A stretch of DNA of 64,000 nt from Druceiella hillmani (lineage: Eukaryota > Arthropoda > Insecta > Lepidoptera > Hepialidae): contig JAYKKI010000076.1 of NCBI GenBank assembly GCA_039881145.1, forward strand, positions 11,463,001 to 11,527,000, in the 5' to 3' direction. The notes below the pieces were generated by a model that was given only the letters and a program-made list of their open reading frames with translations, made no database searches and had not been told where the DNA came from. A program made the position numbers and the translations under genes. This document shows, in pieces, positions 11,090-23,075 of this stretch; the stretch's first letter is position 1; each line of letters begins with the position of its first letter.

Positions 11090-12254
11090 TATATTACTGG
11101 TTCTTGCTTCTTAAAATGAATAATAAATAAGTTAACTAGTATACCAAATAACAGGCAACTAACTTAACCAAAAAGAAAATAAAACCTACATTTCTAGGAG
11201 AAACGATCGATCTTTTCAGAAAGCTGCGAAAGCTGTTTAAAATAAATGGCAGTTAAAAATGTGACTGAAGATATAGTGATGTTAAAATTTTTATTTTTTT
11301 TATATTTCTTACTAAAGATATTATTTCATCAAACTTTGGTAATTGCACAATTTTTAAAAAATGCGTATTTATTTATTTACATTTACTTACCATATGGTAA
11401 GATAACGCTACATACATACATGCAAGCACCTGTACCTTACAGGAGGAACAGAAGACTAATTATATGATACACATGATACAAATTCGTTGATACGTCATAG
11501 AATTTTTGAATAATAATCTTATGTATCACATTTTAATAAATATATTTTCATTCACCGTAAATCAGACTAGTATATTGCGATCAGATAGACAAGTAACTGA
11601 ATTGCGCGGAGAAATGAAAAATTCCGATATAATTTAATTCTAGAATTAATAACTCTTAGAATTAATAACTCTAAAATACTCTAATTTAATGCTAAAAGAT
11701 TTGAAAAGAATGTAATTGTACTACCACAAAATATTATTAATCTGACTATCATAATTTTCTCAGATATCAAAATGATTAATTTATCGAGGAACTTGTCTTC
11801 AGAATTTGAAAGAGTGGAAAACTAACAAATCTAAGAAAATACTAATTTTCTCAAAGGCATATTGGAAATAGACGAGAAACGAAGCCTTATATTTTAATAC
11901 CAATGGTACTGGCATATATTTTCACAAAAATAATAGAAATATAGAACATATCCCAATAGTCACAGTCACCATATTTATCATCATTTCAATCTAGCGTATA
12001 TCATATGTAGCTATTCGATGATATATTTTAAAAGTACAAACAAAACAACTGTCATTTTTGACTCTTTAATAGTTTAATTATAATTCTAATACTTTCAAAT
12101 AGTTATGCTTTCTTAGCATTAGAAGCTATTTGATTCTTAACTAATAACTTTTAATGCTATAATAAACCTACTACTACCTATCAAATAATTCATTTTTCCA
12201 TTTCTATAGCACTTAATACGAAAGGCAATATTTACTTCTTTTAAAATAAACAAC
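11090..12254. other. AT-rich non-coding DNA
   Basis: Nothing recognised. A 73-codon frame at 11246-11467 is hydrophobic (Phe/Leu/Ile-rich) because of T-rich sequence and has no support as a gene. Confidence 0.55.
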
Positions 12255-12264
12255 GATGAACATT

Positions 12265-12426
12265 CATAATTAATGACCTTTGCTAATAGCCCACCTAAAG
12301 ATGTAATACAACGAAACGTAGGTCGTGGTAAAGAACTTAAAGAAAGTAGAAATAATACTATATCACCTAGTTTCATTTAATTGTGCATAATGAATTTCCA
12401 CAAAATTAACGCCAAATATATTCAAA
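12265..12426 (+). mobile_element. Foldback hammerhead retroposon, copy 3 (5' truncated)
   Basis: Contains only the right half of the family: remnant centre (TTTGCTAATAGCCCACC), right arm, and tail ending AACGCCAAATATATTCAAA. The left arm is absent. A 10-bp duplication GATGAACATT flanks it at 12255-12264 and 12427-12436. The ribozyme segment (12290-12328) reads CTAAAGA with a shortened stem II and a mutated stem III, so it is dead. Missing 5' half plus target duplication supports insertion by reverse transcription. Confidence 0.6.
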
Positions 12427-12436
12427 GATGAACATT

Positions 12437-13319
12437 ATTCTAAGTTGCAAACATTGAACTTATAATACACCTCGCTTCAACGACTAAACTTGACTAGTTC
12501 GAAGTTAACTTTAAAAAACGAGATTAAATTGAAACGTGATTCGTCTGCCGACCGCAATGCAATGATTTGGCAAGACGCGACTAATTACGATCGGTTCCTT
12601 CAAGTCATCTTAAAATTTAAACTCGCGTTAAGTGCAGAATATGCTCGCTGGTACTTATGCGTAATATATGTAAATATAGATGCATAGATGAGTAAACATT
12701 TAGTTGTTACATTTAATTTATTTAATCATAGTTATTTTGAATTACCAAAGTTTTCGTCTATGTGTATAAAGTTATTCCTATGTATCCTTATTTATATCAT
12801 TACCAATTGTCTTTTCACTTAATCGTATAAATTTGGTTTAAGGTCAAATAAATCTGGCAGTTAATTGCTTCGAATTATCTGATTCTGTTTCCATCATCTC
12901 TTGATCAGTATTAATGATAATTATTTTATAAACTTAACTTATATAATAAATGTATTTTTATAAATATTACTTTTCACTGTGTCACTATGTTACCTAGTAT
13001 ATCTTTAAAAGGCGTAAAAATATCGTGAATAAATAAAGAACTACCAGACCGAGAATAATAATTATAATTTTCCTGTAATCTCCAAGTCAAATTCTACTAA
13101 AACTATTTTTCAGTAGTTTTGGAAATAGTGTATGGGTATTTTGCACATATTGTGCATACCTCTGATGGCTTTTAAAGTTTAAAAAAAAATTTGTTTACTT
13201 CTTTATAACTAACACTGTTGATATCCTACGCGATATAGATAAATGAAAAATATTTTCCTGGTACTTAACTTGCTCCCTTCAAAATTTTTAAAGTGTTTTC
13301 TACTCCAAAATATGCGGAT
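12437..13319. other. AT-rich non-coding DNA
   Basis: No gene recognised. The open frame 12490-12687 (65 codons) has no recognisable domain. Confidence 0.5.
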
Positions 13320-13470
13320 TAATATGATCTATTTATATTCCAAAGTTCAAGTTTCTACGTTAAATGATTTTTGAGAAAATTTGTTGTGTCAGACTGGCAG
13401 ACGGACACGTGAGATAACATACAAATGTTTCGTTTTTTTTCTTTTATATGAGATACGGAACCCTAAAAAA
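13320..13470 (+). repeat. LINE/SINE-tail-like dispersed repeat (GGAACCCT type)
   Basis: Contains TTTTTGAGAAAAT, a CAGACGGACAC block and GATACGGAACCCTAAAA, in the order commonly seen in dispersed retroposon 3' tails of Lepidoptera. Related sequence in other orientation occurs near 18.3 kb and 63.3 kb. Family assignment is from memory of such tails, not from an alignment. Confidence 0.4.
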
Positions 13471-13549
13471 CAGTATGGATATCTGACCTTTAAAAAGGGA
13501 ATTTAAATACTTTTTAACATTAAGTAGGTTTTCATAGATATATAATGAG

Positions 13550-14084
13550 GGTAAAACAGATTCTTCTTTGACAAATAGAGTGATAGCTTCAGTTTTCTGG
13601 AATTTAAAGGGAATCATTATTATTGACTATCTACCAAAGAGTACTAAACTTTACTTACTCCTTCACTCTTTTATGTTGGTTTGTGCTGCAATGTAGGAAA
13701 ACGACCAAGAATATTACCAAAAAGTATTTTGTTTCATAAAGACAAAACGTACGTTTCAGATATGCCTAGAAACCTTAACTTAATTCCATAATTTGAATTA
13801 TTTCCATGCTTTATTCACCTGATATGTCTCCATCTGATTTTCATCTCTTTTCCAATTCAAAAAAAAAACATTTAGGTAGACAGAAATTTACATCAAATGA
13901 ATAAGCTGTAGCTGAAATCAATATGTATTTTGAAGACCTTGAAGAATTTTTTTTAAAGTAGTGTAAGCAAATGAAAGAAGAGCATCCAGCTAGGTGATGA
14001 TCATATTAATGAAAAAAAAATAATTTATTTAACATCTGTACTTAGTTTTATATCCAGGCCGCAAACTTTTTAATCAGTCCTCAT
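13550..14084 (+). pseudogene. mariner transposase remnant (C-terminal half)
   Basis: Plus-strand translation, switching frames, gives blocks of the mariner DDE transposase. First is NRVIASVFWNLKG...IDYLPK (about 13570-13640), the strand preceding the second catalytic Asp. Then LFHKDKTYVS around 13730-13755 corresponds to the HQDNAPVH block, with its Asp codon at 13741. Then YSPDMSPSDFHLF (about 13813-13850) carries the third catalytic Asp of D,D34D elements at 13836. KFTSNE and INMYFEDLEEFF follow. The end contains AGGCCGCAAACTTTTTAATCAG, like a mariner right terminal repeat, near 14084. The N-terminal half with the first Asp is not visible, and there are several frameshifts and stops. Confidence 0.75.
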
Positions 14085-14339
14085 AAACTGTACAATCTAT
14101 CTGACACATATTGTTGCTCTACGATTATTAATTCATATTAAAGGCAAAGCTGTACGATACATAGTTTCGTTCACTTCCAGAAATTAAAAAAAACCTGGCT
14201 CCGCGTAAAAATGTAATTTTTCAGCCAGACATTTTATTAAAATTCATCAGTTTTAATTCTTCCAAATTGTAAATGAAAATATGAACACCTATATTTTTTA
14301 AAGTTCCCATTAAATTTAAAATGGATTTCTACAATTATC

Positions 14340-15240
14340 GACTTCGCGTTGCTTACCTTCGACGGCTTCTCGTGACCTTTACCCGGTAATTTGTCCCCTA
14401 GTAAGCAATCATCGACTCTGCATCTTCTGGTGCGCGATCGTTATTTGAAAAACTTTTTTCCCAACAGTCGTTGATCAACGAACATCGTATTGCCTGCATA
14501 TATCCCCTTCAGCCTACTAATCCTAATAGCTATATCTAAGGTGACCTTAGTTCTCCTACAGATCTCCTCATTATGGACCTTTTCTCATAGAGAATCTCCG
14601 AAAAGGAATTACCCCCGTTTCATAGCTTTCTGAGTGACTTGTAATGTTTTTACCATGATAATAGTAAGGGACCACGCCTCACTTCCTTGTACCGTCACAG
14701 GAAACTCACACTAGTTGACGACTTTCGTCTTCAGACACTGTGCTATTTTAAACGCGAAGACATGGTAAATTTTTCGAACGTTAACCAACCGAGTTGTATT
14801 CTCCTATTAACTTTTTCTCGACATAGTGATCGACAATTTCGAGAGTAACTTCCCAACATGTATCAGTATAGGTGCGACATAGAAGTTGGACAATATTTTG
14901 TTTTATACGTGTTCATTTTAAGACCTATGTTGGAAGTTTCCCCGATTCAGGTCAAGAATTGTGCCTAGATCCCGAAGATTGTGTCAAGGTTGTCTAAGGA
15001 CTATGCCATAACCACAAGTCGGGTAACAGAATGTAAATAATATATTCGCTATGATATTGATCACAAATCCGTTCTAATTCAAAAGCTTGCAATGATCTTC
15101 CAAAGCTTAGGAGAAGATTTTCGAAGAATTTACGTTTCCTTGTCTTACACCTTTCTGCAGTTGGATAGGTTTCGTACTCTAATCCTGTAGTATGATTAAT
15201 ATGTAGCAGTATTCTTAAGGGCATCGCGGTAAAAACTGAC
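14340..15240 (-). pseudogene. RTE-type LINE reverse transcriptase, C-terminal remnant
   Basis: Translated on the minus strand with frameshifts, the order of blocks matches RTE endonuclease-reverse transcriptases of moths. The 3' half contains PVTVQGSEAWSLT (usually PVMTYGSEAWSLT), VTQKAMKRG, VHNEEICRRTKVT, DIAIRISRLKGIYAG and GKKF. Upstream lie LEIVDHYV and FFENLLLSFGRSLQAFE, corresponding to the region around the palm and thumb. The catalytic ADD box is not recognisable. Stops and frame changes throughout make this a dead fragment; the 5' part (endonuclease, fingers) is absent. Confidence 0.7.
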
Positions 15241-15829
15241 GCAAATTCTAGGTTTCAATAGGATTGAAGTCTTTTTCATAGTTTACATATGCTAAACCCG
15301 CTATGTTTACGTTTTTATTACGATTATACTTTTCGGACTTCTGTATTATTTTTCATTAAAGTAGTACACTTACACGATTTCTGAAAAGGCTATTGAAATT
15401 GTATTTAAAAAAAATTGCGTCCAAATATATCATTTACACGTCTTTACAACCAATAACCAGTTTTACATTTTTAAACCTAATCAAACCGAAAAATATATCT
15501 CACAGCGTTTTTTTTTTATTAAAAAAAATTTATACAAATTGCCACGAACAATAGTATTTTATGCTTCTCAATAAAGACAATATAAATTCATTTTACGTCG
15601 ATTTTTCAACTTTCAAATGAATCTAAGTCTTCTATTTGACATTTTATTTTCCAAAAAGAGATCTGCAAAAAAATTTTTGAAAAAGTTATGTTAGATTGAG
15701 TTTTTTTAATTTTGTCACTTAATATACAAACGTTTTTAAATAAGTAGCTAATTAAATTGGAAACAACCGGCCTCCCATATATACAAACACGTAATGATCG
15801 ACTCAATTAAATGTATAACGTCAAACCTG
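15241..15829. other. AT-rich non-coding DNA
   Basis: T-rich and A-rich runs only; nothing recognised. Confidence 0.55.
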
Positions 15830-16050
15830 TTAGTGCTCGGACGGGAGATGCAAGGCCGCGCCTGGCCAATATTGGGTCACCGTCGACCGCCGTTCGTCAA
15901 ACGCTCGCGAGATGCTGGCCGACTGCGCTCGGCGCCAGATGAAAGGAAGCTAGCGTGTGACGAAGTGCCCGCTCGTTAATGAACTCCTGCTGGCCGTTAA
16001 TGAAGCCGCCGATAATGTATTAAGAGCTAATAATGTGCCAAACACACTGT
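15830..16050. promoter_or_regulatory. GC-rich island ending in clustered TTAATGA/TAAT sites
   Basis: A sharply GC-rich stretch (15830-15990, including GGCCGCGCCTGGCC, GTCGACCGCCG and CTCGGCGCC) is followed by CGTTAATGAA twice (about 15974 and 15996) and further TAAT-core sites to 16035. TAAT cores are homeodomain-type sites. An open frame of 61 codons crosses it (15794-15979) but resembles no protein I know. Candidate enhancer or conserved non-coding element; a lost exon is the alternative. Confidence 0.3.
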
Positions 16051-17535
16051 TAACATAAGCGTTAACATTCACTTCGCTTTATTTTTGTTAATTTCACAAA
16101 TATATGTGTATATTATTAAAATAATGAAACTTTCAATAAAGATTATGTAGTTCCTAATAACAAAAAAGCCAGCAAAGTGCAATTGAACTTACGCTATTAA
16201 ATTTGCCGTTGTGTGGACACATACAGGCATTGTAGCTTACGGAAATCCATATCCGTCGCATGTGATGGCCGCGTAGCGTTGGGATTTATAGCATTCGCAT
16301 ATGTTAACGTTGTAGTGACTCGATACATAATAAAAATATGGAAAAATCGTTGGTAAAACCAAAAGCATACATTTTTTATTGTTATTAAAAATCGATTAGA
16401 AGAAAAATTTAAAAATAAAATGAAATGTAAAAAACAGGAAGTAGGGAGAAGAGGTGAAAATATCCGCACAATACGGAAAGGAAACAGAGTTTTTTTTTAA
16501 ATTATTTATACCAATTAAACTATTTAACTCATCATTAATAAAATCAATTGTACCTACTTACAAACCAACGAAAGGAAAAGCATGTACTTTTTCAAAGGTA
16601 GATCTAGATCATTATAAATATTTTCAAAAATTAAAAAATAATGTAATTTTGATCCTATTTTATAAATTATAAATTTATTATTTAATTAAAATTAATAACT
16701 TCGAGATGTAATTATTATGTTGTCAAAACTTGACACTGGCTAGCCAGCTAGTATAAAACGCATAACGGCGAGGTATGCAAAAGATAATAATATTTTTTAT
16801 ATATTTTCATATCATCTTGTTTGTAATTTCGATCTTAAGAATTAAAATGTTACACACGATCTCAATGTATGCAAGGCTGAGAGCAAGGCTTTTATTAATA
16901 ATAGCTCATCACCAATATTTCGTTTTTTTTAGATTTTTCTGACGGCTATTCTCGAGATCAGAGAAATAATTTTCAAAGTTTTTTAGAGTTTCGTAAAAAA
17001 AATTATCTTAAAAAAACTCAAGTATTTTTCAAAAACGAACGAATTAAAACTAAAAAGTCTTCGTTATTCGAATTCGAAATCGCTTCGAATATCTACGTTC
17101 CAAAATATAATTTAAAATGTCAGTATAGTGGAAGATGGGACGCATCTTCATCGGCTAAGTGTCCCACCGCTGAACACCCAATTTATAACAGATACATTCC
17201 ATTTAATAATAAAAATGTGCTGTTTATGTAAATTGTTTATTTAAAAATTGACTTGTCCCCAGCTTTATTTAGTATTTCTGTAAAATAAACAAAATTCTTG
17301 GCACAGAGACGAAAAATAGAGTATATATTTATTTCCTTAATACATTTTACCTTCCATTTGCAATTTTTCAAAAACATTACAAGTCCAAAAAATCGTTGTT
17401 CTGTTTACAAAATATTCCACACTGTGTTACCATATATTTTGCTGCTAATACTTACGTAATCCGTTAAAAAATTAACTAAACCTGAAAAAGATGTTGAAAC
17501 GTAATGACAATGGCTTAAAGCTTACAAGCCAACTA
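16051..17535. other. AT-rich non-coding DNA
   Basis: Nothing recognised. Open frames at 16197-16469 (minus, 90 codons) and 16454-16672 (plus) lack domains and are probably chance. Confidence 0.5.
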
Positions 17536-17572
17536 ATATATACACACACATACACGCACGCACGCGCGCACG

Positions 17573-17635
<63 letters not shown>

Positions 17636-17664
17636 ATATATATGTATATATGCATGTATGTATG

Positions 17665-17707
<43 letters not shown>

Positions 17708-17711
17708 ACAT
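17536..17711. repeat. Compound CA/CG/TA/GTAT microsatellite
   Basis: Order: ACACACAT, then ACGCACGCACGCGCGCACGC, about 55 bases of TA, ATGGATATATATG, (TGTA)n and a second (TA)n run. Long Tyr/Ile open frames on both strands here are artefacts of the repeat. Confidence 0.9.
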
Positions 17712-19020
17712 AACAAAATAAGTTTTTAATCTCGACTTTATAACCAAAAAATATTTGAGGACATAGTAACGAAAAGAAATAATAATATATTTGAGCCACA
17801 TTTCCATATGATTTGATACGAAGTAACAAAATAAATTCAGAGTTAAATTCAATAATTTTTTTTTTGTTTGGTAATCTTCCGTTCTATCAAATTTTTTATT
17901 CTAACTCCTATCGAGTTGCTATTCGCAATGAATAATGCCCTTTACATTCTACCACCAGCTCAGCGTTACCTTTCTGGTATTCGATTCAGGTCTGAGTACC
18001 GAGAATCCTGTTTGTCCTACACTAAGCCATTGGCGTCTTCATGTATGCTGGATGTTTCACAGGTCCCACTTCTCATCATCAGTTACTAATCGCTTTACCT
18101 GATCGAAATTACTTTTTAATATCGATAAATGTGGCTAAATATTATCTCACAAAGTAAAATAGTCCTGAACCCAATACAAATAGATAAAATACGCCCACAG
18201 TATCTGAAATGATATCATTTAACCTAATATAAATTTAACATAACTTGTGATCAGAAAATAATTTTATAACTATTCCATTTTTGGTTCCTTCGATCCTTAA
18301 GCATCACTTGTCTTATTAAGGTTCCGTAGTACCTTACAGATCCCTTATAATTTTATCGTTTCCGTGTGTGTGTCTCTCCATCTGTCACATCCTCATAATT
18401 TGTATAATCTACATACATGCAAATCTATATTTTAGATAAAGATTTCAATTAAAACGTAGCAATTTTGTTTCCCATTTATAGGATTTAAAAACTGTTTTCA
18501 TCCTTACCAAAGGCAGATTATCCGTCAGTAACCATTTATTCGGAATGAAAACACTTTTTTGCGTAACCCATTATTTAGGACATCGTTTTAAAATAAACTT
18601 CTATTGACTATTTTCGTTTTTAGGATATATGCAGCTTCATAGTTGTTTGCAATGTCTCCCTCCCATTTGTAAACAAAACAATATAAAAAATGTAAAAATC
18701 TGAAAAAATCCCAAAAATAGGTTTAAATAAGTAATTTTAAATGAAGTTATTTTGAGTAATCCAACTTCATTACTTCTGGGATTGGGAGGAAAAAATACCT
18801 TAATTACGCAGAATTAAACTCAGATGGAAATTACGGCAAGACTCAGCGTCCTAGTATTGAACATAATTCATATTAAATGAATATGCATTATTAAATATGT
18901 TATACTATATTTAATTTAAAATAAAAAACACACAAGATGAATCGCAATAGCAGCTCAAACATTCGGGGTATTTCAATCCTAATTCATCTACCATAGACTT
19001 TTATGGGTACGTAATACATA
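17712..19020. other. Non-coding DNA with one retroposon-tail fragment
   Basis: At about 18310-18400 the minus strand carries a decayed GGAACC-type retroposon tail (AAGGTTCCGTAG and a CCGTGTGTGTGTCTC block on plus). The 73-codon frame at 17868-18089 has no recognised domain. Nothing else found. Confidence 0.45.
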
Positions 19021-19023
19021 CAC

Positions 19024-19104
19024 ATGTATTATATATATATATAAATATATTTATATATATATATATATATATATACATACATATATATATGTATATATAT
19101 ATAG
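19024..19104. repeat. (TA)n microsatellite
   Basis: TA repeats interrupted by AAATATATTTAT and ACATACAT units. Confidence 0.9.
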
Positions 19105-20277
19105 TGTGATGTTTTGTGAAAAACCATTGAACACTAATTTGTACATTGTTCAACAAGTCTCTAGCAATTACTTTCATTTTTTTACAGTTGATACAAGATA
19201 AAATGCATTTAAAAAAAAATGAAAGATTTTGATGCAAGCTTTACTCAGCGTCAGAATAAAAAATAGTCAAATAATGTGCTTCAAAAACATTAAAGGTATT
19301 TTTTTATTTTACTGTTACTTATGGAATTCGTCACGTAAGTGGATCTAAACATATTATCATCGTATCGAAAATATTGGTTACTGTGTTAATTACAAAGGGT
19401 GACCAAAATCTGTTCCTTCATGGCAAAATTTCTACACATTTACATCCATAATAACACATCAATAATAGGCAAATAAGGAGAAACCCGTATATATTGCTAA
19501 GTAGCAACGTATTTATTTGAGTTCGAAAGTATGTTCGCAGCCTCTACCTTGACAATTATTTTAGTCAGGCGAATATGAATCACACAAAAAAATCAACGAT
19601 AACTATATTATTACTAAATTGAATTAGTTTATAAATGCAATCAGAATGTTATTTATAAAGTTTTTTGTTAATTCATCATATTTTAAAACGTTAAAAAACA
19701 TTATTGGTACCAACACAAAAAACATAATTCTAAAAAATCTTTACATAAAAACAAGTTAAAGAAAACATTCATGAATTTTTCGTATATCTTTATTATCCAG
19801 TTTGCATTTATTTTGGAGCGCTCATTTCTTTATCCACTAAACATAATCTCTTTAATCTATATTCGATTATTATAGAAGTCAGTCACGTTTTGGCTTTATC
19901 CTAAATGGAAAAAGACCTTCCAATTGGGCTTGCGGTACTGAGTTAAAGAAGCAAAAATACCTTATTATAGCAGGTGAAAATGGTTCAACCTCCCTCGTTT
20001 TTTTCTTTGTCAGTAAACTATTTAAAAAAATGAAGTAAAATTTGTATATTGATTAACAGTATGTTATTGTGAATTGGTCAAAATTTGTAATTTAATGAAT
20101 AAATGTTAAGGTTAATCTATTATATTTAGCAAGCCAGTCCAGTAGATATTACAATGTCACTTCATAAACCCATCATCGTCAATATCAAAATTTTGTGGAC
20201 GCCTTATCACGATTATACGGAAATTAAACGAAATTCCATTGGAAACCCTGTTTGAATTGACTATGACATGCTTGAGG
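19105..20277. other. AT-rich non-coding DNA
   Basis: Nothing recognised. Confidence 0.55.
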
Positions 20278-20285
20278 GTCTAGAG

Positions 20286-20494
20286 CAGAATTTCCTTCAA
20301 AAAAAAATAAAAGAAAGTTCCCAAATGTTTTTCTCACAGACCACTTTCAAAATTTTACTGGTTTCGGTGAACCACCTGCTACTACATTTCTGCCATATTC
20401 CTAAACCCAAACTTTATTTTCACGCCAACGTAGACCCCTGTCGAATCCCCCGTAGACCCCTGGGGGTCCACCTGGACCACTATGGGAATCACTG
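20286..20494 (-). mobile_element. Small non-autonomous hAT element (MITE), ~209 bp
   Basis: The right end read on minus starts CAGTGATTCCCATAGTGG, followed by GGACCCCCAGGGG and GGGGTCTACG, the classic terminal structure of Charlie-like hAT elements. The other end reads CAGAATTTCC, a degraded terminal repeat. An 8-bp target duplication with one mismatch, GTCTAGAG/GTTTAGAG, flanks it at 20278-20285 and 20495-20502, the length hAT transposases make. The 131-codon open frame across it is not a gene. Confidence 0.55.
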
Positions 20495-20502
20495 GTTTAG
20501 AG

Positions 20503-22610
20503 TAAACATTTTCAAACAAATGTTGACAGAGTTTTTACTGTTTGATACTTTAGATCCTGAGGAAGAATATAAAACATTGACCATTTTTTTTAATTTTCCC
20601 CCTTTTGTATTTAATAGTCTAGAAAAAAAAGACGATTCATCTTTACACTGCATTAAAAGTTAATAAAGAAAGAAAGTGACAGTGAAATATATGTTTAATG
20701 ATTAGATTAACCATTAGCTACATACATCACTGCCTCTAATAATTGTGAAAATTAAGTTCTTTACGTGAGTAAGGATAATCAAATGCACCAGTTTAGAACA
20801 AATCCTGGAAAATGCTCTTATATAGTTACACAAACCGCTAGGAATTTTCCATAACAATAACGTCCATTTTCGACTATTCATTTGAACTTCTGTTTCAAAG
20901 AATTGCACTACATCGCCCAGTGCTACTGCCACGCTATTCTCGCGTCATCCATAGCACATCATGTTTGCCTGTGATCTAGGATACGCTTCACAAATATTAG
21001 CTTCTTAACTTAACTAAGCGTATATACCAAAGCTTTATATGAAATTTTTTTTAAGATAAATACTCTACACGTTTATCTAAACTACATCCAAATTCATCTA
21101 GTGATATGGTTCATATATATTACTTCAAATATTACCACATTTATGCATTTTCAAGATCCAGCCAATTTTCATTCGATTCATTATGTTAAGACCGAAAATA
21201 ATATTGATTTTGGTCATTCAATCTTTTCTTTTTGGTTATTAAATTATGAAATTGTCGAGGGCCTAAAATGTAGCCACACGTATTTATCTACTTTGAACAT
21301 CAAATTCTACAGTTAGAACAAGTTGGGAATTCTATTCGTAAAAAGCATTAACTTCAATAGGTACCTATTTATATCACACGGAAATTATTAATCGACTTCA
21401 TTTAAATCGTCTTAACTGACTCTACTTTGTAATGGAGCTTAATTTCGTCGAAGGTTCTAAATGGAAGCACAAGAAATCTCGACACAGAAGGTCAAATAAA
21501 TACAAATAGATTGCACAAATGAGTTTGAAAGTCGTCCACATTCGAACGCACTATTTCGTTACGCAGTGATCTTGACTCTTCCTATATGGATCGAAGACCA
21601 TTGCGTGCGCTCCTTCACCTTCATCTGTCGCTTAATGTAACACTACGTGAAACAATCTACGACATGTCCAAATGTACTGCAAATGTTGTGATAATATAAA
21701 AAATGCACTGCAAATATTGTCATAGACCATTAATAATTTTTTCGAATAATTATGAAGATCATATTAAAATTTATTTATGTGTATGAAAATAAACTTTCAG
21801 TTGCGCAAAATTACAACAAGCAAAATTATTAAAAAAAATAACCGAAAAAAACCAAGACAATTTTTATTGCCAAAAATATTCTACAGTGGATTACATATAA
21901 CCAACATCATAAAATATATCTATGCCCAGTTTTATCCAAATCCATTTGAATAAAATTTGGTATAGATATATTTTCCATCCGAAATCCATTTGTACGTTGA
22001 GATATAAGTTATTCAATTACACGCAATGTGCGTGATCGAGTAGCAAATATCTCAACAAAGAAAACGTCTGAATTTCTGAGTGAAAATATCAATATAATTT
22101 TACACTTGCTGTGGTAAATTCAAGTTTCCATTGAGTATAAATGTCTCTATTTCTTTCTTATTACCCGTCTATGGCACACCAAGAAGGGTAAAATGTTTAT
22201 CAAACTACGTATGTATATACGTATGGGAGTTTGTTCTCATGTTACTCTCTAGAATCAGAACAGACAAGCCGATCCGTTCGGAATAAGATCATCTTAACCT
22301 TTTAGATATTTATATGTAGGTGACGTCAATACCCACGCAAAATTTTGAAAAAATAAAAATTCGAAAAGACCGTCAGTATGGGTGGCAGAATAAAGATTTT
22401 TTGCGCAAGCTGTACATAGACAACAATGTTTAATAAAAAATGTTTAATATCTCAACAAAGATCATTTGTTAGAATTTGGCTTTGGGGTTTACTGCAATAT
22501 TCAAATTAAATATCCGGTTTATAAACCTTAAATTGTTAGTTAGTATTCCGTAATAAATCTCGGGTAAATTAAAAAAAAATGTTTATTTCCACAAGGCCCT
22601 TATAACATGT
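20503..22610. other. AT-rich non-coding DNA with a retroposon-tail fragment
   Basis: Near 21940-21975 the sequence TTTGAATAAAATTTGGTAT matches one at 32090-32118; this phrase is common in LINE-type 3' tails of Lepidoptera. No gene recognised. Confidence 0.45.
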
Positions 22611-22615
22611 CCAAA

Positions 22616-22774
22616 AATGAAATGAAACTAGGTGATGTATTATTTCTACTTTCTTTAAGTTCTTTACCACGACCTAGGTTTCGTTGTATTACAACATCTT
22701 TCGAATTTCTACAAAACGAATGTCTACAAAATGATGATGAATTTCTACAAAATTAACGCCAAATATATTCAATA
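22616..22774 (+). mobile_element. Foldback hammerhead retroposon, copy 4 (right arm deleted)
   Basis: Left arm nearly complete (AATGAAACTAGGTGATG through ACAACATCTT), then the right arm is missing and the tail follows in partly duplicated form: AATTTCTACAAAA occurs twice before AACGCCAAATATATTCAA. The ribozyme motif on minus (22667 to about 22711) keeps GTGG/GTC, stem III, GAAA and stem II but breaks off in the CUGAAGA box. I could not find a convincing target duplication. The 29-bp minisatellite starts ~14 bp downstream. Confidence 0.6.
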
Positions 22775-22787
22775 TTATTCTTCTGCT

Positions 22788-23075
22788 CAAAAGTACGTTA
22801 ACATAACCCTTCAACTCGAAGATACGTGAACATCGTCCTTGCACTCAAAGATATGTTAACGTTAGTCTTCAACTCGAAGAGATGTTAACGTGACCCTTCG
22901 ACTCGATGACACGTTAACATCACCTTTAACCCGAAGATGCGATAACTTCACCCTTTGACTCAATGATATGTTGACATTACCCTTCGATTCTATGATACAC
23001 TAACATCACCCTTTAAATCAAAGATATTTTAACATTATCCTTTAACTCAAAGATACATTAACATTACCCTTCAAC
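22788..23075. repeat. 29-bp minisatellite, ~9-10 diverged units
   Basis: The unit is about 29-30 bp of the form ACTCGAAGATACGTTAACAT followed by TACCCTTCA, repeated about nine to ten times with many substitutions (for example TATGTTAACG, CACGTTAACA, TACATTAACA). No sustained open frame. It abuts a foldback retroposon copy on its left. Confidence 0.8.

Noticed and set aside
17491..17852. Long open frames on both strands across the 17.5-kb microsatellite
   Set aside because: They encode Tyr-Ile and His-Thr repeats from (TA)n and (CA)n tracts.
20268..20663. 131-residue plus frame
   Set aside because: It runs across the ends of a hAT MITE and its translation follows the terminal repeat rather than any protein family.
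22788..23075. CRISPR-like array
   Set aside because: Units are contiguous and diverged without unique spacers, and the DNA is animal.
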